From Pseudomonas fluorescens (GTDB lineage: Bacteria > Pseudomonadota > Gammaproteobacteria > Pseudomonadales > Pseudomonadaceae), in contig NZ_CABVHQ010000044.1 in NCBI RefSeq assembly GCF_902497895.1, positions 1 to 51,507 of the forward strand: a DNA stretch of 51,507 nt, in the 5' to 3' direction. Positions within the stretch are counted from its first letter, which is position 1. Every line of letters starts with the position of its first letter. The translations under genes and the position numbers were made by a program. Under the pieces are notes generated by a model. That model had not been told where the DNA came from. It saw only the letters and a program-made list of their open reading frames with translations, and made no database searches. This document shows, in pieces, positions 1 to 7,528 of the stretch.

Positions 1-1
1 C

Positions 2-46
2 AAGTCCCGCAACGCAGCCTGGCGCGATCACAGCTTCAACCCGTAG
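2..46 (+). CDS. possible 3' end of an upstream gene (partial)
   Basis: The window opens in a plus-strand frame that reads KSRNAAWRDHSFNP and then TAG. The composition is plausible for a Pseudomonas coding end, and no other frame gives a better tail. With only 14 residues the product cannot be identified, and the frame could be chance. Nothing else convincing lies between here and the TetR gene except a hairpin. Confidence 0.3.
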   Translation, partial: KSRNAAWRDHSFNP

Positions 47-153
47 GGCCTAGCCCCTGCCGCCAATACCGTCGGCCCACAATTTCAGCGGGGCGACGGC
101 GCGACTGTCAGTTATCGAGAACGCACCCTTAGCCTGAGTATATTACTGAGGTA

Positions 154-180
154 CTGCGCCATGCAGAGAAACATGGCGCA
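154..180. other. perfect 9-bp stem hairpin between convergent gene ends
   Basis: TGCGCCATG at 154-162 pairs with CATGGCGCA at 172-180 around a 9-nt loop. It lies just beyond the stop of the TetR gene (minus strand) and after the possible gene end at the left edge. There is no long U-tract on either strand, so it is at best an imperfect terminator or an mRNA 3'-end stabiliser. Confidence 0.4.
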
Positions 181-198
181 ATAAGGCAACTGAATGAC

Positions 199-837
199 TC
201 AGCTGCCGGGGGTGTCGGTATCGCGCTTGCGCTTGTTGCCCATGCGCACGCCGATATCCATCAGGAACTGGAAGAAACCTTCCTGATCTTCCAGCACATT
301 GCTCCAGAACGGCGAGTGATACAGCGCAACGGCACCATGTACCAGCGCCCAGGCTGCGCAATAGTGGAAGTAAGGGGGGACGTCTTCGAGCTTGCCTTCG
401 CTGATCCGGCCCTTGATCAGCAAGGTCAGACGTTCGAAGTTGGAGGCGCGGATCTTGTGCAGCTCCTCGACCATCTCCGGTACCTGATTGCCCTTGACCA
501 CCTTCTCTTCCAGGCGGTCGAACAGTCGGTAGCGCGCCGGATCGCGCATGCGGAATTCGAAGTAGGCCCGGGACAGGGCTTCCTTATCCTTGTCTACATC
601 GGCAGAGTGCAACAGCTCGTTCAGGTCGCGCTCGTAGTCGAGCATCAGGCGCAGATAAATCTCCGCCTTGGACTTGAAATGCTTGTAGATGGTCCCTTTG
701 CCGATACCGACGGCATCAGCGATCATCTCGACGGTGACGCTGTCTTCACCTTGTTCGAGGAACAGCTTGAGCGCGGTATCGAGAATTTCTTGCTCGCGGC
801 GACGAAACTCACGGACCTTACGAGGTTCTTTCTGCAT
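199..837 (-). CDS. TetR/AcrR family transcriptional regulator
   Basis: A 212-residue one-domain repressor type. The N-terminal DNA-binding domain has a helix-turn-helix around residues 33-62 (VTVEMIADAVGIGKGTIYKH), and the rest is the all-helical ligand and dimer domain. The open frame extends further upstream, but the ATG before QKEPRKVREF fits the length of close Pseudomonas relatives, where this N-terminus is strongly conserved (PA2957-like in PAO1, from memory). It is divergent from the PLP enzyme gene with 78 bp between starts, so it may control that gene or itself. No clear operator palindrome was found there. The ligand is unknown. Confidence 0.9.
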   Translation of the reverse strand: MQKEPRKVREFRRREQEILDTALKLFLEQGEDSVTVEMIADAVGIGKGTIYKHFKSKAEIYLRLMLDYERDLNELLHSADVDKDKEALSRAYFEFRMRDPARYRLFDRLEEKVVKGNQVPEMVEELHKIRASNFERLTLLIKGRISEGKLEDVPPYFHYCAAWALVHGAVALYHSPFWSNVLEDQEGFFQFLMDIGVRMGNKRKRDTDTPGS

Positions 838-915
838 AAGAAAAGGTCTGTAGGGGTCAAAATCGAAGCCGCGTATTATGCCTAACTTGCGCCAAATTGC
901 ACGGATCATCCGACC

Positions 916-2046
916 ATGTCTACGTTTCTTGATGAATTTGTACAGGCTCCGGGCCTGCGTTATTTGAATCATGCGGCCGTCGCGCCATGGCCAAATCGGG
1001 CCGCCGAGGCGGTCGCCCGTTTCGCCCGAGAGAACGTTTTGCTGGGCGCGCGGGACTATTCGGACTGGATGACCCTTGAGCAGCGCTTGCGCGAACGCCT
1101 GATGCGCCTGCTTAACGCTCCGTCGACTGATGACGTGGCGCTGGTCAAAAACACTTCGGAAGCGCTGTCTTTTGTCGCTTTCGGACTGGAATGGCAGGCC
1201 GGCGATCAGATTGTTATTAGTGACGAAGAATTTCCGTCCAATCGCATCGTCTGGGAAGCTCTGGCACCGCAAGGCGTGGAAGTGATCCAGGTCAGCCTCA
1301 AGGGTGAGGACCCGGAAAGTGCCCTGCTGGCCGCCTGCGGTCCGCGCACCCGGCTGATGTCAGTCAGTGCCGTGCAGTTCGCCAGCGGCCTGCGCCTGGA
1401 CCTGCAGCGCCTGGGCGTCGGTTGTAAACGGCAGAACGTGCTGTTCTGTATTGATGCGATCCAGCAACTGGGCGCCCTGCCCTTTGATGTGCAGGCTTAT
1501 CAATGCGATTTCGCCATGGCTGACGGCCATAAATGGCTCCTGGGGCCCGAAGGCCTGGGGGTGTTCTATTGCCGCAGCGAGTTGCGCGAACACCTGAAAT
1601 TGCACGAATTTGGCTGGCACATGCTCGAGCACATGGGCGATTACAATCGCACTGGGTGGGAGCCGGCCAAAAGCGCGCGACGCTTCGAATGTGGCAGCCC
1701 GAACATGCTCGGGGCCATGGCGCTGGAAGCCAGCCTGTCGCTGCTCGAAGAAGTCGGCATGGAAGAAGTTGCCAGGCTCATTGCCGAACGCGTGCAATGG
1801 CTACAGGACGGCTTGAGTGCGATTCCCGGCGTGCAGCTGCACAGCCCGCTGAATCCAGCCCGGCGCGGCGGAATTTTCTCTTTCAGTATCGATGGCATCG
1901 ATACTCATCTGGTCTACGAGCAACTCAAGCAACACCAGGTGGTGTGCATACCGCGCGGGCCTGGCATTCGCTTTTCCCCGCATTTCTATACAGAAAAGCG
2001 CGTGATCGACGAAACTCTGCAAATTGTGGCAGGCATTGCCGGGTAA
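916..2046 (+). CDS. aminotransferase class V-fold PLP-dependent enzyme
   Basis: A 376-residue fold-type I PLP enzyme of the class V (cysteine desulfurase / isopenicillin-N-epimerase-like) group. Visible landmarks are NTSEAL at residue 79 (phosphate-side loop), the PLP-pyridine aspartate D180 in CIDAIQQLG, and the Schiff-base lysine K206 in ADGHKWLLGPEG. The C-terminal small domain ends near VQIVAGIAG-type sequence. No desulfurase active-site cysteine loop is obvious, so desulfurase activity is doubtful; an amino-acid lyase, epimerase or transaminase role is open. It sits divergently from the TetR gene and upstream of the sRNA rgsA. The PAO1 order is similar (PA2957, PA2958, rgsA, tatD), from memory. 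Confidence 0.88.
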   Translation: MSTFLDEFVQAPGLRYLNHAAVAPWPNRAAEAVARFARENVLLGARDYSDWMTLEQRLRERLMRLLNAPSTDDVALVKNTSEALSFVAFGLEWQAGDQIVISDEEFPSNRIVWEALAPQGVEVIQVSLKGEDPESALLAACGPRTRLMSVSAVQFASGLRLDLQRLGVGCKRQNVLFCIDAIQQLGALPFDVQAYQCDFAMADGHKWLLGPEGLGVFYCRSELREHLKLHEFGWHMLEHMGDYNRTGWEPAKSARRFECGSPNMLGAMALEASLSLLEEVGMEEVARLIAERVQWLQDGLSAIPGVQLHSPLNPARRGGIFSFSIDGIDTHLVYEQLKQHQVVCIPRGPGIRFSPHFYTEKRVIDETLQIVAGIAG

Positions 2047-2126
2047 TGAGAACCCAACCGAAGCGCACGTATTCCAAATCTGTTTAAAAAACACGGGGGT
2101 CAGACTGGACTCGTAGCAATAGTGAT

Positions 2127-2133
2127 CAATACT
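2127..2133 (+). promoter_or_regulatory. probable RpoS-type -10 element of rgsA
   Basis: CAATACT resembles the sigma-S -10 consensus CTATACT, including the C at -13, and sits about 7 nt before the inferred 5' end of rgsA near 2140. No good -35 hexamer is seen, which is usual for RpoS promoters. RgsA is known to be RpoS-dependent in P. aeruginosa and P. fluorescens. The exact start site here is inferred. Confidence 0.5.
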
Positions 2134-2139
2134 TGAACT

Positions 2140-2257
2140 GTCGGCGTGACATCTCCCCCAAGTGGCGCGCCGATGAAGGTACCAACGGACGGCGTATCTT
2201 TGTTTTACTCCTAATGGTCTTAACCCGGATTCACCCCCCAGAACCCGGGTTTTTTTT
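2140..2257 (+). ncRNA. rgsA: small regulatory RNA RgsA (P16), about 118 nt
   Basis: This is an intergenic plus-strand transcript unit between the PLP enzyme and convergent tatD, the position rgsA has in Pseudomonas (PA2958.1 in PAO1). It has an RpoS-like -10, a 5' stem (TCGGCG at 2141 pairing with CGCCGA near 2168), an A/U-rich single-stranded middle and a strong intrinsic terminator at 2222-2257. RgsA is an Hfq-associated stress sRNA, indirectly dependent on GacA; in P. aeruginosa it has been reported to act on fis and acpP mRNAs. The stretch 2200-2217 (TTGTTTT then ACTCCTAATGG) is complementary to the Shine-Dalgarno region of the acpP gene in this same window, apart from one bulged base. 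This strongly supports the call. The 5' end is inferred from the -10 position. Confidence 0.82.
2222..2257 (+). terminator. intrinsic terminator of rgsA
   Basis: AACCCGG at 2222 pairs with CCGGGTT near 2245-2251, followed by a run of eight T. It ends the sRNA and probably also any read-through from the PLP enzyme gene. Confidence 0.85.
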
Positions 2258-2310
2258 GCCTGGGATTTGACCCGGAACGTGGCTCCATACCTGTCAGTGG
2301 GCAATGAATT

Positions 2311-2441
2311 GTGGCGAGGGGGCTTGCCCCCGCTGGAGCGCGCAGCGGTCCCAATGCAGGCAACCGCATTGTGTCAGATGCAAAGGGTAAGCTGAATTTA
2401 CGACTGCTTCGCAGCCGAGCGGGGGCAAGCCCCCTCGCCAC
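2311..2441. repeat. REP doublet (REPIN), GTGGCGAGGGGGCTTG type
   Basis: Two inverted copies of a REP palindrome: GTGGCGAGGGGGCTTGCCCC at 2311-2330 and its reverse complement ending GCCAC at 2441, with a divergent centre. It lies between the rgsA terminator and the tatD stop. The core palindrome is the REP class typical of the P. fluorescens group, mobilised in trans by RAYT transposases. No RAYT gene is present in this window. The stretch 2047-2453 holds only rgsA and this REPIN. Confidence 0.85.
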
Positions 2442-2453
2442 AGGTCCATCTGC

Positions 2454-3245
2454 TCACACAGGCGCCATGACATGCGCCAACGGAAACAATCGCTTGAAGT
2501 TCTCGGTCGTTTGCTCGGCAAATCGCTCGTACGATTCCCCTCGCAACATCGCCAGAAACTCCGCGACATCGCGCACATACTGAGGCAGGTTCGGTTTGCC
2601 CCGATGGGGGATCGGCGCCAGGTACGGTGAATCGGTTTCCACCAGCAGACGATCGGCCGGTACTTGCCTGGCCACATCCCGCAAAGCATCGGCATTGCGG
2701 AAAGTGACAATACCGGACAGGGAAATATAGAAACCCAGGTCCAGTGCGGCCTTGGCCATTTCCCAGTCTTCGGTGAAGCAGTGCAGCACGCCAGCCTGGG
2801 GCAGCGCCGCCTCACGCAACAGCGCCAGGGTATCGGCGCGCGCGCCACGGGTATGCACGATGACCGGCTTGCCCGTCTGCCGCGCGGCTTGCAGATGCAG
2901 GCGAAAGGACTCCTGCTGCAGCTCGGCCGCCTCCGGTTCGTAGTGGTAGTCCAGGCCGGTTTCACCAATGGCCACGACCCGCGGATGGTTGAGCTCCTGC
3001 AGCAACCAGTCCAGCGCCGGGGCGGCGCCTGGCTGCACGTCGAGCGGATGGACGCCGACCGAGCAGTCGACATCGGCATAACGCTCGGCCAGCGCCTTGA
3101 CGTCAGCCGCATTCTCGACGCTCACGCCGATACACAGAAAATGCCCGACCCCACGCTGGCGAGCCGCGTCGAGGGCAGCATCGAGGGATCCGGCATGTTC
3201 GGCGAGGTCGAGGCGATCAAGGTGACAATGGGAATCTACAAGCAT
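2454..3245 (-). CDS. tatD: TatD family metal-dependent DNase
   Basis: A 263-residue TIM-barrel metallohydrolase. The metal ligands are visible in order: H6 and H8 in DSHCHLD, E95 in IGETGLDYHYEP, H131 in VIVHTRGA, H155 in LHCFTED and D205 in ETDSPYLAP. Length and motif order fit the YcfH/TatD hydrolases (3'-5' DNase activity is known for E. coli TatD). It is the last gene of the holB-pilZ-tatD string, 11 bp after pilZ. YcfH versus TatD paralog identity is uncertain. Confidence 0.92.
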   Translation of the reverse strand: MLVDSHCHLDRLDLAEHAGSLDAALDAARQRGVGHFLCIGVSVENAADVKALAERYADVDCSVGVHPLDVQPGAAPALDWLLQELNHPRVVAIGETGLDYHYEPEAAELQQESFRLHLQAARQTGKPVIVHTRGARADTLALLREAALPQAGVLHCFTEDWEMAKAALDLGFYISLSGIVTFRNADALRDVARQVPADRLLVETDSPYLAPIPHRGKPNLPQYVRDVAEFLAMLRGESYERFAEQTTENFKRLFPLAHVMAPV

Positions 3246-3256
3246 AAAGGCTGCAA

Positions 3257-3613
3257 CTACATCGTATGAGTGGGACGGCCGGACTGCAGGGCTCCGGCCA
3301 GATGGGTTTCGATTCTGCTGCGGGCGCTATTGTCGCCATCATTGAACTGCACGCCGACGCCGGCCACACGATTGCCCTGGGCACCGGTAGGGGTGATCCA
3401 GGTGACTTTGCCGGCAACCGGAATTTTTTCCGACTCATCCATCAGGCTCAACAGCATGAATACCTCATCCCCCAGCTTGTAGCTTTTGTGGGTCGGGATA
3501 AACAGGCCGCCGTTCTTGATGAAGGGCATGTAAGCCGCATAGAGCACCGACTTGTCCTTGATGGTCAGGGACAAGATGCCGTTGCGTGGACCCGGACTGA
3601 CTACTTCGTTCAT
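3257..3613 (-). CDS. pilZ: PilZ domain protein, type IV pilus assembly
   Basis: A 118-residue single-domain protein matching PilZ of Pseudomonas by its start (MNEVVSPGPRNGILSL) and its position between holB and tatD. PilZ is needed for type IV pilus biogenesis and partners with the PilB ATPase and FimX in related bacteria. The canonical c-di-GMP RxxxR motif is not evident at the N-terminus, as known for PilZ itself, so it probably does not bind the nucleotide. A good GGAG-like ribosome site precedes the ATG. It follows holB after an 85-bp gap that holds a hairpin repeat. Confidence 0.92.
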   Translation of the reverse strand: MNEVVSPGPRNGILSLTIKDKSVLYAAYMPFIKNGGLFIPTHKSYKLGDEVFMLLSLMDESEKIPVAGKVTWITPTGAQGNRVAGVGVQFNDGDNSARSRIETHLAGALQSGRPTHTM

Positions 3614-3641
3614 GCTGACCTCCGTAGCTGAATAGTTGATT

Positions 3642-3688
3642 GTAGGGTCTGTGGTGGCGAGCCGTCACCAAACGTCAACAGACCCTAC
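3642..3688. repeat. inverted-repeat element in the holB-pilZ gap
   Basis: GTAGGGTCTGT at 3642-3652 and ACAGACCCTAC at 3678-3688 form a perfect 11-bp stem, with an inner GGTGGCGAGCCGTCACC-like arm. The right 27 nt (3661-3687) occur again, base for base, at 45834-45860. It resembles a small dispersed intergenic repeat rather than a terminator, since no T-run follows on the minus strand. Confidence 0.65.
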
Positions 3689-3698
3689 GCTCGGTCGA

Positions 3699-4685
3699 TC
3701 AGTGGCGGATAGGTAAACCTGACCACTGCACCAGCAACGCCTCGAGCAACAGCACCCGATTGAGGTTGGCCTTGTTCAACACCTTCTGACGCTGGGCAAG
3801 AATCCAGTCCTGGATATCCAGGACTTTATCCTGAGAAGACTTCTGCGCCAGGTATTGCACAACCTTGCGCATATCGCTCAAACCCAGGCCTGTTTCGTCC
3901 TGAGTGAGCTGGTAGCGCAGGATCAGGCTCGACCAATCGCAGAACCAGTCGAACACCAGCAGCAACGGGATGGCATTCCACCCCTCGGCCAACTGAGTCG
4001 GCGATTGCTGCTGCTTGAGCAATTTCTTCACCCCATCGACCACCAGCGCCCGTTGCTCACGCACACCCTGAGCCTGCAAGGTCACCGCGGCCAGCGGCGA
4101 GCCGGCGGCCAGCGTCAGCAATTCGATGCGTTCTTCTTCAGCGCAGTCGGGCAAGGTCTTGGCCAGCCACTCCAGGCTAATGGCTTCGCTCGGCAGCGGA
4201 CACGCCTGCTGCACACAACGACTTTTCACCGTTGGCAACAAACGGCTTGGCTGATGACTGACCAGCAGCAATACGGTATCGCCGGAAGGCTCTTCAAGGC
4301 TTTTCAGCAAGGCGTTGGCGGCGTTGTTGTTCATCGACTCGGCCGGCTCGATCAGCACCACCTTGCGCCCACCCATCTGTGCGGTCTGTACCACGAAGCC
4401 GACCAGTTCACGGACCTGGTCGACCTTGATTGCCTTGTCCGCCTCTTCCGGCTCCAGAATGTAGTTATCCGGATGGCTGCCGGCCTTGAGCAGCATGCAG
4501 GATTTGCATTGCCCACAGGCGTCCAGCCCTTGCGGTTTCTGGCAGAGCAAGCGGGCCATCAAGCGTTCGGCCAGCGCGCGTTTGCCGATCCCGACCGGGC
4601 CGTGCAGCAGGTAAGCGTGGGCATGCCGGGCACGGCCGGCCAGTTGCTGCCAGAGACTGTCCTGCCAAGGGAAAGCCTCAGCCAC
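3699..4685 (-). CDS. holB: DNA polymerase III subunit delta'
   Basis: A 328-residue clamp-loader subunit. The GTG start (read as MAEAFPWQDS) overlaps the tmk stop by 8 nt and gives the Pseudomonas family length; the open frame continues upstream in another reading of tmk and was rejected. The modified P-loop GPVGIGKR is at residues 29-36, with a zinc-binding set C48, C57, C60, C63, then the AAA+ sensor region (SRLLPTVKSRC) and the helical C-terminal oligomerisation domain. Overlap with tmk implies translational coupling. Confidence 0.95.
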   Translation of the reverse strand: MAEAFPWQDSLWQQLAGRARHAHAYLLHGPVGIGKRALAERLMARLLCQKPQGLDACGQCKSCMLLKAGSHPDNYILEPEEADKAIKVDQVRELVGFVVQTAQMGGRKVVLIEPAESMNNNAANALLKSLEEPSGDTVLLLVSHQPSRLLPTVKSRCVQQACPLPSEAISLEWLAKTLPDCAEEERIELLTLAAGSPLAAVTLQAQGVREQRALVVDGVKKLLKQQQSPTQLAEGWNAIPLLLVFDWFCDWSSLILRYQLTQDETGLGLSDMRKVVQYLAQKSSQDKVLDIQDWILAQRQKVLNKANLNRVLLLEALLVQWSGLPIRH

Positions 4686-5310
4686 GGTACAGCTCCAGCA
4701 ATTGCGGAAGCAAGGCATCCAGCGACTGCTGGACCTGCGCCAGCGGCTGCGCGGCGTCCACCAGACGATAACGCGCCGGCTCAGCCTCGGCACGCTTCAG
4801 GTAAGCGCTGCGAACTGCGTCGAAGAACCGCCGGCCTTCCAGCTCGAAACGGTCCAGCCGGCCACGCGCACTGGCGCGGGCCAGGCCGACTTCAACCGGC
4901 AGGTCGAACACCAGAGTCAGGTGCGGGCGCAAATCACCCTGGACAAAGGCCTCCAGGGCGGCGATGCGCTCCAGCGACAAACCACGACCACCGCCTTGGT
5001 AGGCGTAGGTGGAATCGGTAAAGCGATCGCACAGGACCACCATGCCTTTGGCCAGCGCCGGGCGAATCACCTCAGCCAGGTGCTGGGCACGCGCGGCGAA
5101 CACCAGCAGCAGTTCGGTATCGGCACACATGACTTCTTCGCCAGGGGTCAGCAGCACTTCCCGAATCCGCTCGGCCAAAGGGGTGCCGCCCGGCTCGCGG
5201 GTCAGCAACACTTCGATACCCTCGGCGCGCAAGCGCTCGGCCAGGTACTCGCGGTTAGTACTCTTACCGGCGCCTTCCGGTCCTTCCAGGGTAATAAACA
5301 GGCCAGTCAC
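4678..5310 (-). CDS. tmk: thymidylate kinase
   Basis: A 210-residue dTMP kinase making dTDP. P-loop GPEGAGKS is at residues 10-17, with the DRFTDSTYAYQ substrate motif and a LID region with RASARGRLDRFE. The start is GTG with AAGGA 8-10 nt upstream. It overlaps holB by 8 nt and lies 19 bp after mltG, so it is part of one transcription unit. Confidence 0.96.
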   Translation of the reverse strand: MTGLFITLEGPEGAGKSTNREYLAERLRAEGIEVLLTREPGGTPLAERIREVLLTPGEEVMCADTELLLVFAARAQHLAEVIRPALAKGMVVLCDRFTDSTYAYQGGGRGLSLERIAALEAFVQGDLRPHLTLVFDLPVEVGLARASARGRLDRFELEGRRFFDAVRSAYLKRAEAEPARYRLVDAAQPLAQVQQSLDALLPQLLELYRG

Positions 5311-5329
5311 AGGCAGTCCTTAGTCAGAT

Positions 5330-6709
5330 TCATTGCGGGCTTGGCGGCTCGGTCGCGTCTGGCGCGGGATCCGTGGCCGGTTGTTCCGGAGTCATTTCGG
5401 GAGTCGGCTCTGCAGGCTCTACAGGCTCTGCAGTCGGCTCCGGACTGGTTTCGGGAATCGGCTCTGGAGTCGGCTCCGGACTGGTTTCGGGAATCGGCTC
5501 TGGAGTCGGCTCCGGACTGGTTTCGGGAGTCGGCTCTGGAGTCGACTCCGGACTCGCTTCGGGAATCGGCTCTGGAGTCGACTCCGGACTCGCTTCGAGA
5601 GTCGGCTCTTGAGTCCGCTCTGGAGCGCTCTCGGCCGGCATTTCAGGCCGAGTCTCGGGTGCGGCCGGAGCGGTGGTCGGTGCCGGGCTGGATCGATAAT
5701 CCGCGCGGCGTTTGAGCTGGAACTCACGCACGGCATTATTGTGCGCATCCAGGTCATCGGAGAATACGTGACTGCCATCACCGCGAGCGACAAAATACAA
5801 ACTGCTGCCCGGCACCGGATTCAGCGCTGCATGGATCGCCTCGCGCCCCACCATGGCAATCGGTGTCGGTGGCAACCCGGCAATCATGTAGGTGTTGTAA
5901 GGGGTTTCCTCGCGCAGGTGGGCACGGGTCAGCTTGCCGTTATAACGCTCGCCCAGACCGTAGATCACGGTCGGATCGGTTTGCAGCAACATGCCGAGCT
6001 GCATGCGCCGCACAAAGACCCCGGCAATCTGCCCACGTTCTTGCGGCACGCCGGTTTCCTTTTCCACCAGCGAAGCCATGATCAGCGCCTGGTAGGGCTG
6101 AGTGTAAGGTGCGTCGGCAGCACGCTTGCTCCACTCTTTGGCGAGGACATCGTCCAGACGGGCGTAGGCTTTTGTCAGCAGCTCGGCGTCGGTCATGCCG
6201 CGGACGAAACGATAGGTGTCTGGAAAGAACCGTCCCTCCGGAAATACGCCCGCATGACCGAGCTTGTCCATCACTTCGCTGTCGCTCAAGCCGTTCAGGG
6301 TCTGCTCGAGTTTTTCCTGTTTGGCCAGGGCGGCCCGTACCTGACGGAAATTCCAGCCTTCGACCAGGGTCACGCTGTATTGCACCACTTCGCCGCGTTG
6401 CCAGACACCGATCAGGCCTTGGGCAGTCATGCCCGGCAACATGCGGTACTCACCACTGTGCAAGGGTTGTCCGGCCAGATTGAAGCGCCAATACACCCGC
6501 AACCAGAAAGCGTCCTTCAGGACCCCGTCGGCCTCCAGCCGATTGAAAGTCCCGCTCGGCGTCGATCCGGCGGGCACTTCAAGCAATTCCTCTTGCTTCA
6601 GATTGAGCGGCTGGTCCAGCGCCGAATTGACTTTCCAGGCCGAAGCGCCCAGCAGTAGCCCCGCCAGAACCAGTCCGGTTTCCAGCAGCACCAAGAATTT
6701 ACGTCTCAC
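5330..6709 (-). CDS. mltG: endolytic murein transglycosylase MltG with repeat tail
   Basis: A 459-residue YceG-family enzyme that cuts nascent glycan strands at the inner membrane. One N-terminal membrane segment (residues 6-25) is followed by a LysM-like region and the catalytic YceG domain, with the active glutamate in the VEKETG motif at 215-220. The conserved core ends near residue 345. A Pro/Glu/Ser/Thr-rich tail of about 110 residues follows, with five 12-residue repeats, well beyond the usual family length. The GTG start lies just after the pabC stop. Confidence 0.93.
   Translation of the reverse strand: MRRKFLVLLETGLVLAGLLLGASAWKVNSALDQPLNLKQEELLEVPAGSTPSGTFNRLEADGVLKDAFWLRVYWRFNLAGQPLHSGEYRMLPGMTAQGLIGVWQRGEVVQYSVTLVEGWNFRQVRAALAKQEKLEQTLNGLSDSEVMDKLGHAGVFPEGRFFPDTYRFVRGMTDAELLTKAYARLDDVLAKEWSKRAADAPYTQPYQALIMASLVEKETGVPQERGQIAGVFVRRMQLGMLLQTDPTVIYGLGERYNGKLTRAHLREETPYNTYMIAGLPPTPIAMVGREAIHAALNPVPGSSLYFVARGDGSHVFSDDLDAHNNAVREFQLKRRADYRSSPAPTTAPAAPETRPEMPAESAPERTQEPTLEASPESTPEPIPEASPESTPEPTPETSPEPTPEPIPETSPEPTPEPIPETSPEPTAEPVEPAEPTPEMTPEQPATDPAPDATEPPSPQ
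5414..5593 (-). repeat. five tandem 36-bp repeats coding the MltG tail
   Basis: Five in-frame 36-bp units encode [A/T]SPE[S/P]TPEP[I/T]PE-like 12-mers (residues 373-432 of MltG). The two central copies are nearly identical at DNA level, so copy number probably varies by slippage without breaking the frame. The tail is periplasmic by topology and should be an extended, acidic, disordered segment. Confidence 0.85.
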
Positions 6710-6712
6710 GAA

Positions 6713-7528
6713 TCAAGCATCCAATAGCGCGCGGGCAATGTCTTGCAGTTTACGGGTGAGCGGCCCAACCGGCCAGCTCAGTGCTGAATAGCCGCATACC
6801 GGCCAGACGCCATACACGCTGTTGCAGACGAAGACTTCGTCGGCCTGTTGCAACTGATCGAGACTGATGTCGGCCACTTCCACAGGAATGCCCAGTGACC
6901 TGGCCTGAAACAATAATTCAGCCCGCATCACCCCGGCAACGCCGCAGCGGCTCAAGTCGGGGGTGCGCAACACGCCATTGCGCAGCAGAAACAGATTGCT
7001 GAAAACCCCCTCGATCACCCGCCCGGAAACGTCCAGCATCAAGCCTTCGGCATACTCGGCAGCCTGCCATTCGGAGCGGGCGATAACCTGTTCCAGGCGG
7101 TTCAAATGCTTGAGCCCGGCGAGCAAGGGCTGCTCGCTCAGGCGCGTCGTACAGGGGAACAGGCGAATACCCTGCCGCCCATGGGCAGCAGGGTAAGCGG
7201 CAGGCGGACTGCCTTGCAGAATCCGTCGCGCCCGGGCAGCCGGATCGGCGGCATAACCGCGCAGGCTGTCGCCGCGGGTGAGGATCAGCTTGAGCACCCC
7301 CTCCCCCATGGCAGCGGCATAGGCCAACAGCTCGCTGCGGACCTGGGTCTGGTCCGCAGCAATCGCCAGCCGTGAACATCCCTCGGCCAGGCGCTGCAGG
7401 TGCCGCTCCAGCAGTAACGGCTGTCCGCCCTTGACCGCGATAGTCTCGAACAAACCATCGCCATAGGCCAGGCCCCGGTCTTTTAGCGACAGAGCGTCAG
7501 CCGGCTGACCGTCGACCCAGCTGAGCAT
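6713..7528 (-). CDS. pabC: aminodeoxychorismate lyase
   Basis: A 271-residue fold-type IV PLP enzyme that makes p-aminobenzoate for folate. DRGLAYGDGLFETI near the N-terminus and the C-terminal EVFVCNSVYGVWPV segment are PabC hallmarks. The ATG overlaps the fabF stop (TGATG); a GTG one codon earlier is also possible. Its place between fabF and mltG is the standard gammaproteobacterial order. Confidence 0.93.
   Translation of the reverse strand: MLSWVDGQPADALSLKDRGLAYGDGLFETIAVKGGQPLLLERHLQRLAEGCSRLAIAADQTQVRSELLAYAAAMGEGVLKLILTRGDSLRGYAADPAARARRILQGSPPAAYPAAHGRQGIRLFPCTTRLSEQPLLAGLKHLNRLEQVIARSEWQAAEYAEGLMLDVSGRVIEGVFSNLFLLRNGVLRTPDLSRCGVAGVMRAELLFQARSLGIPVEVADISLDQLQQADEVFVCNSVYGVWPVCGYSALSWPVGPLTRKLQDIARALLDA

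Noticed and set aside
136..154. An imperfect dyad CCTGAGTATATTACTGAGG as a TetR operator
   Set aside because: It lies downstream of the TetR gene, not at its promoter, and arms match in only 7 of 9 positions.
4686..4793. An upstream start for holB giving 364 residues
   Set aside because: The extra part lies inside tmk in another frame; GTG at 4685 gives the 328-residue family length.
5333..6658. A 441-residue plus-strand frame with Gly-Ser-Val repeats opposite mltG
   Set aside because: The repeats are the reverse reading of the MltG tail repeats; MltG has the conserved motifs and operon context.
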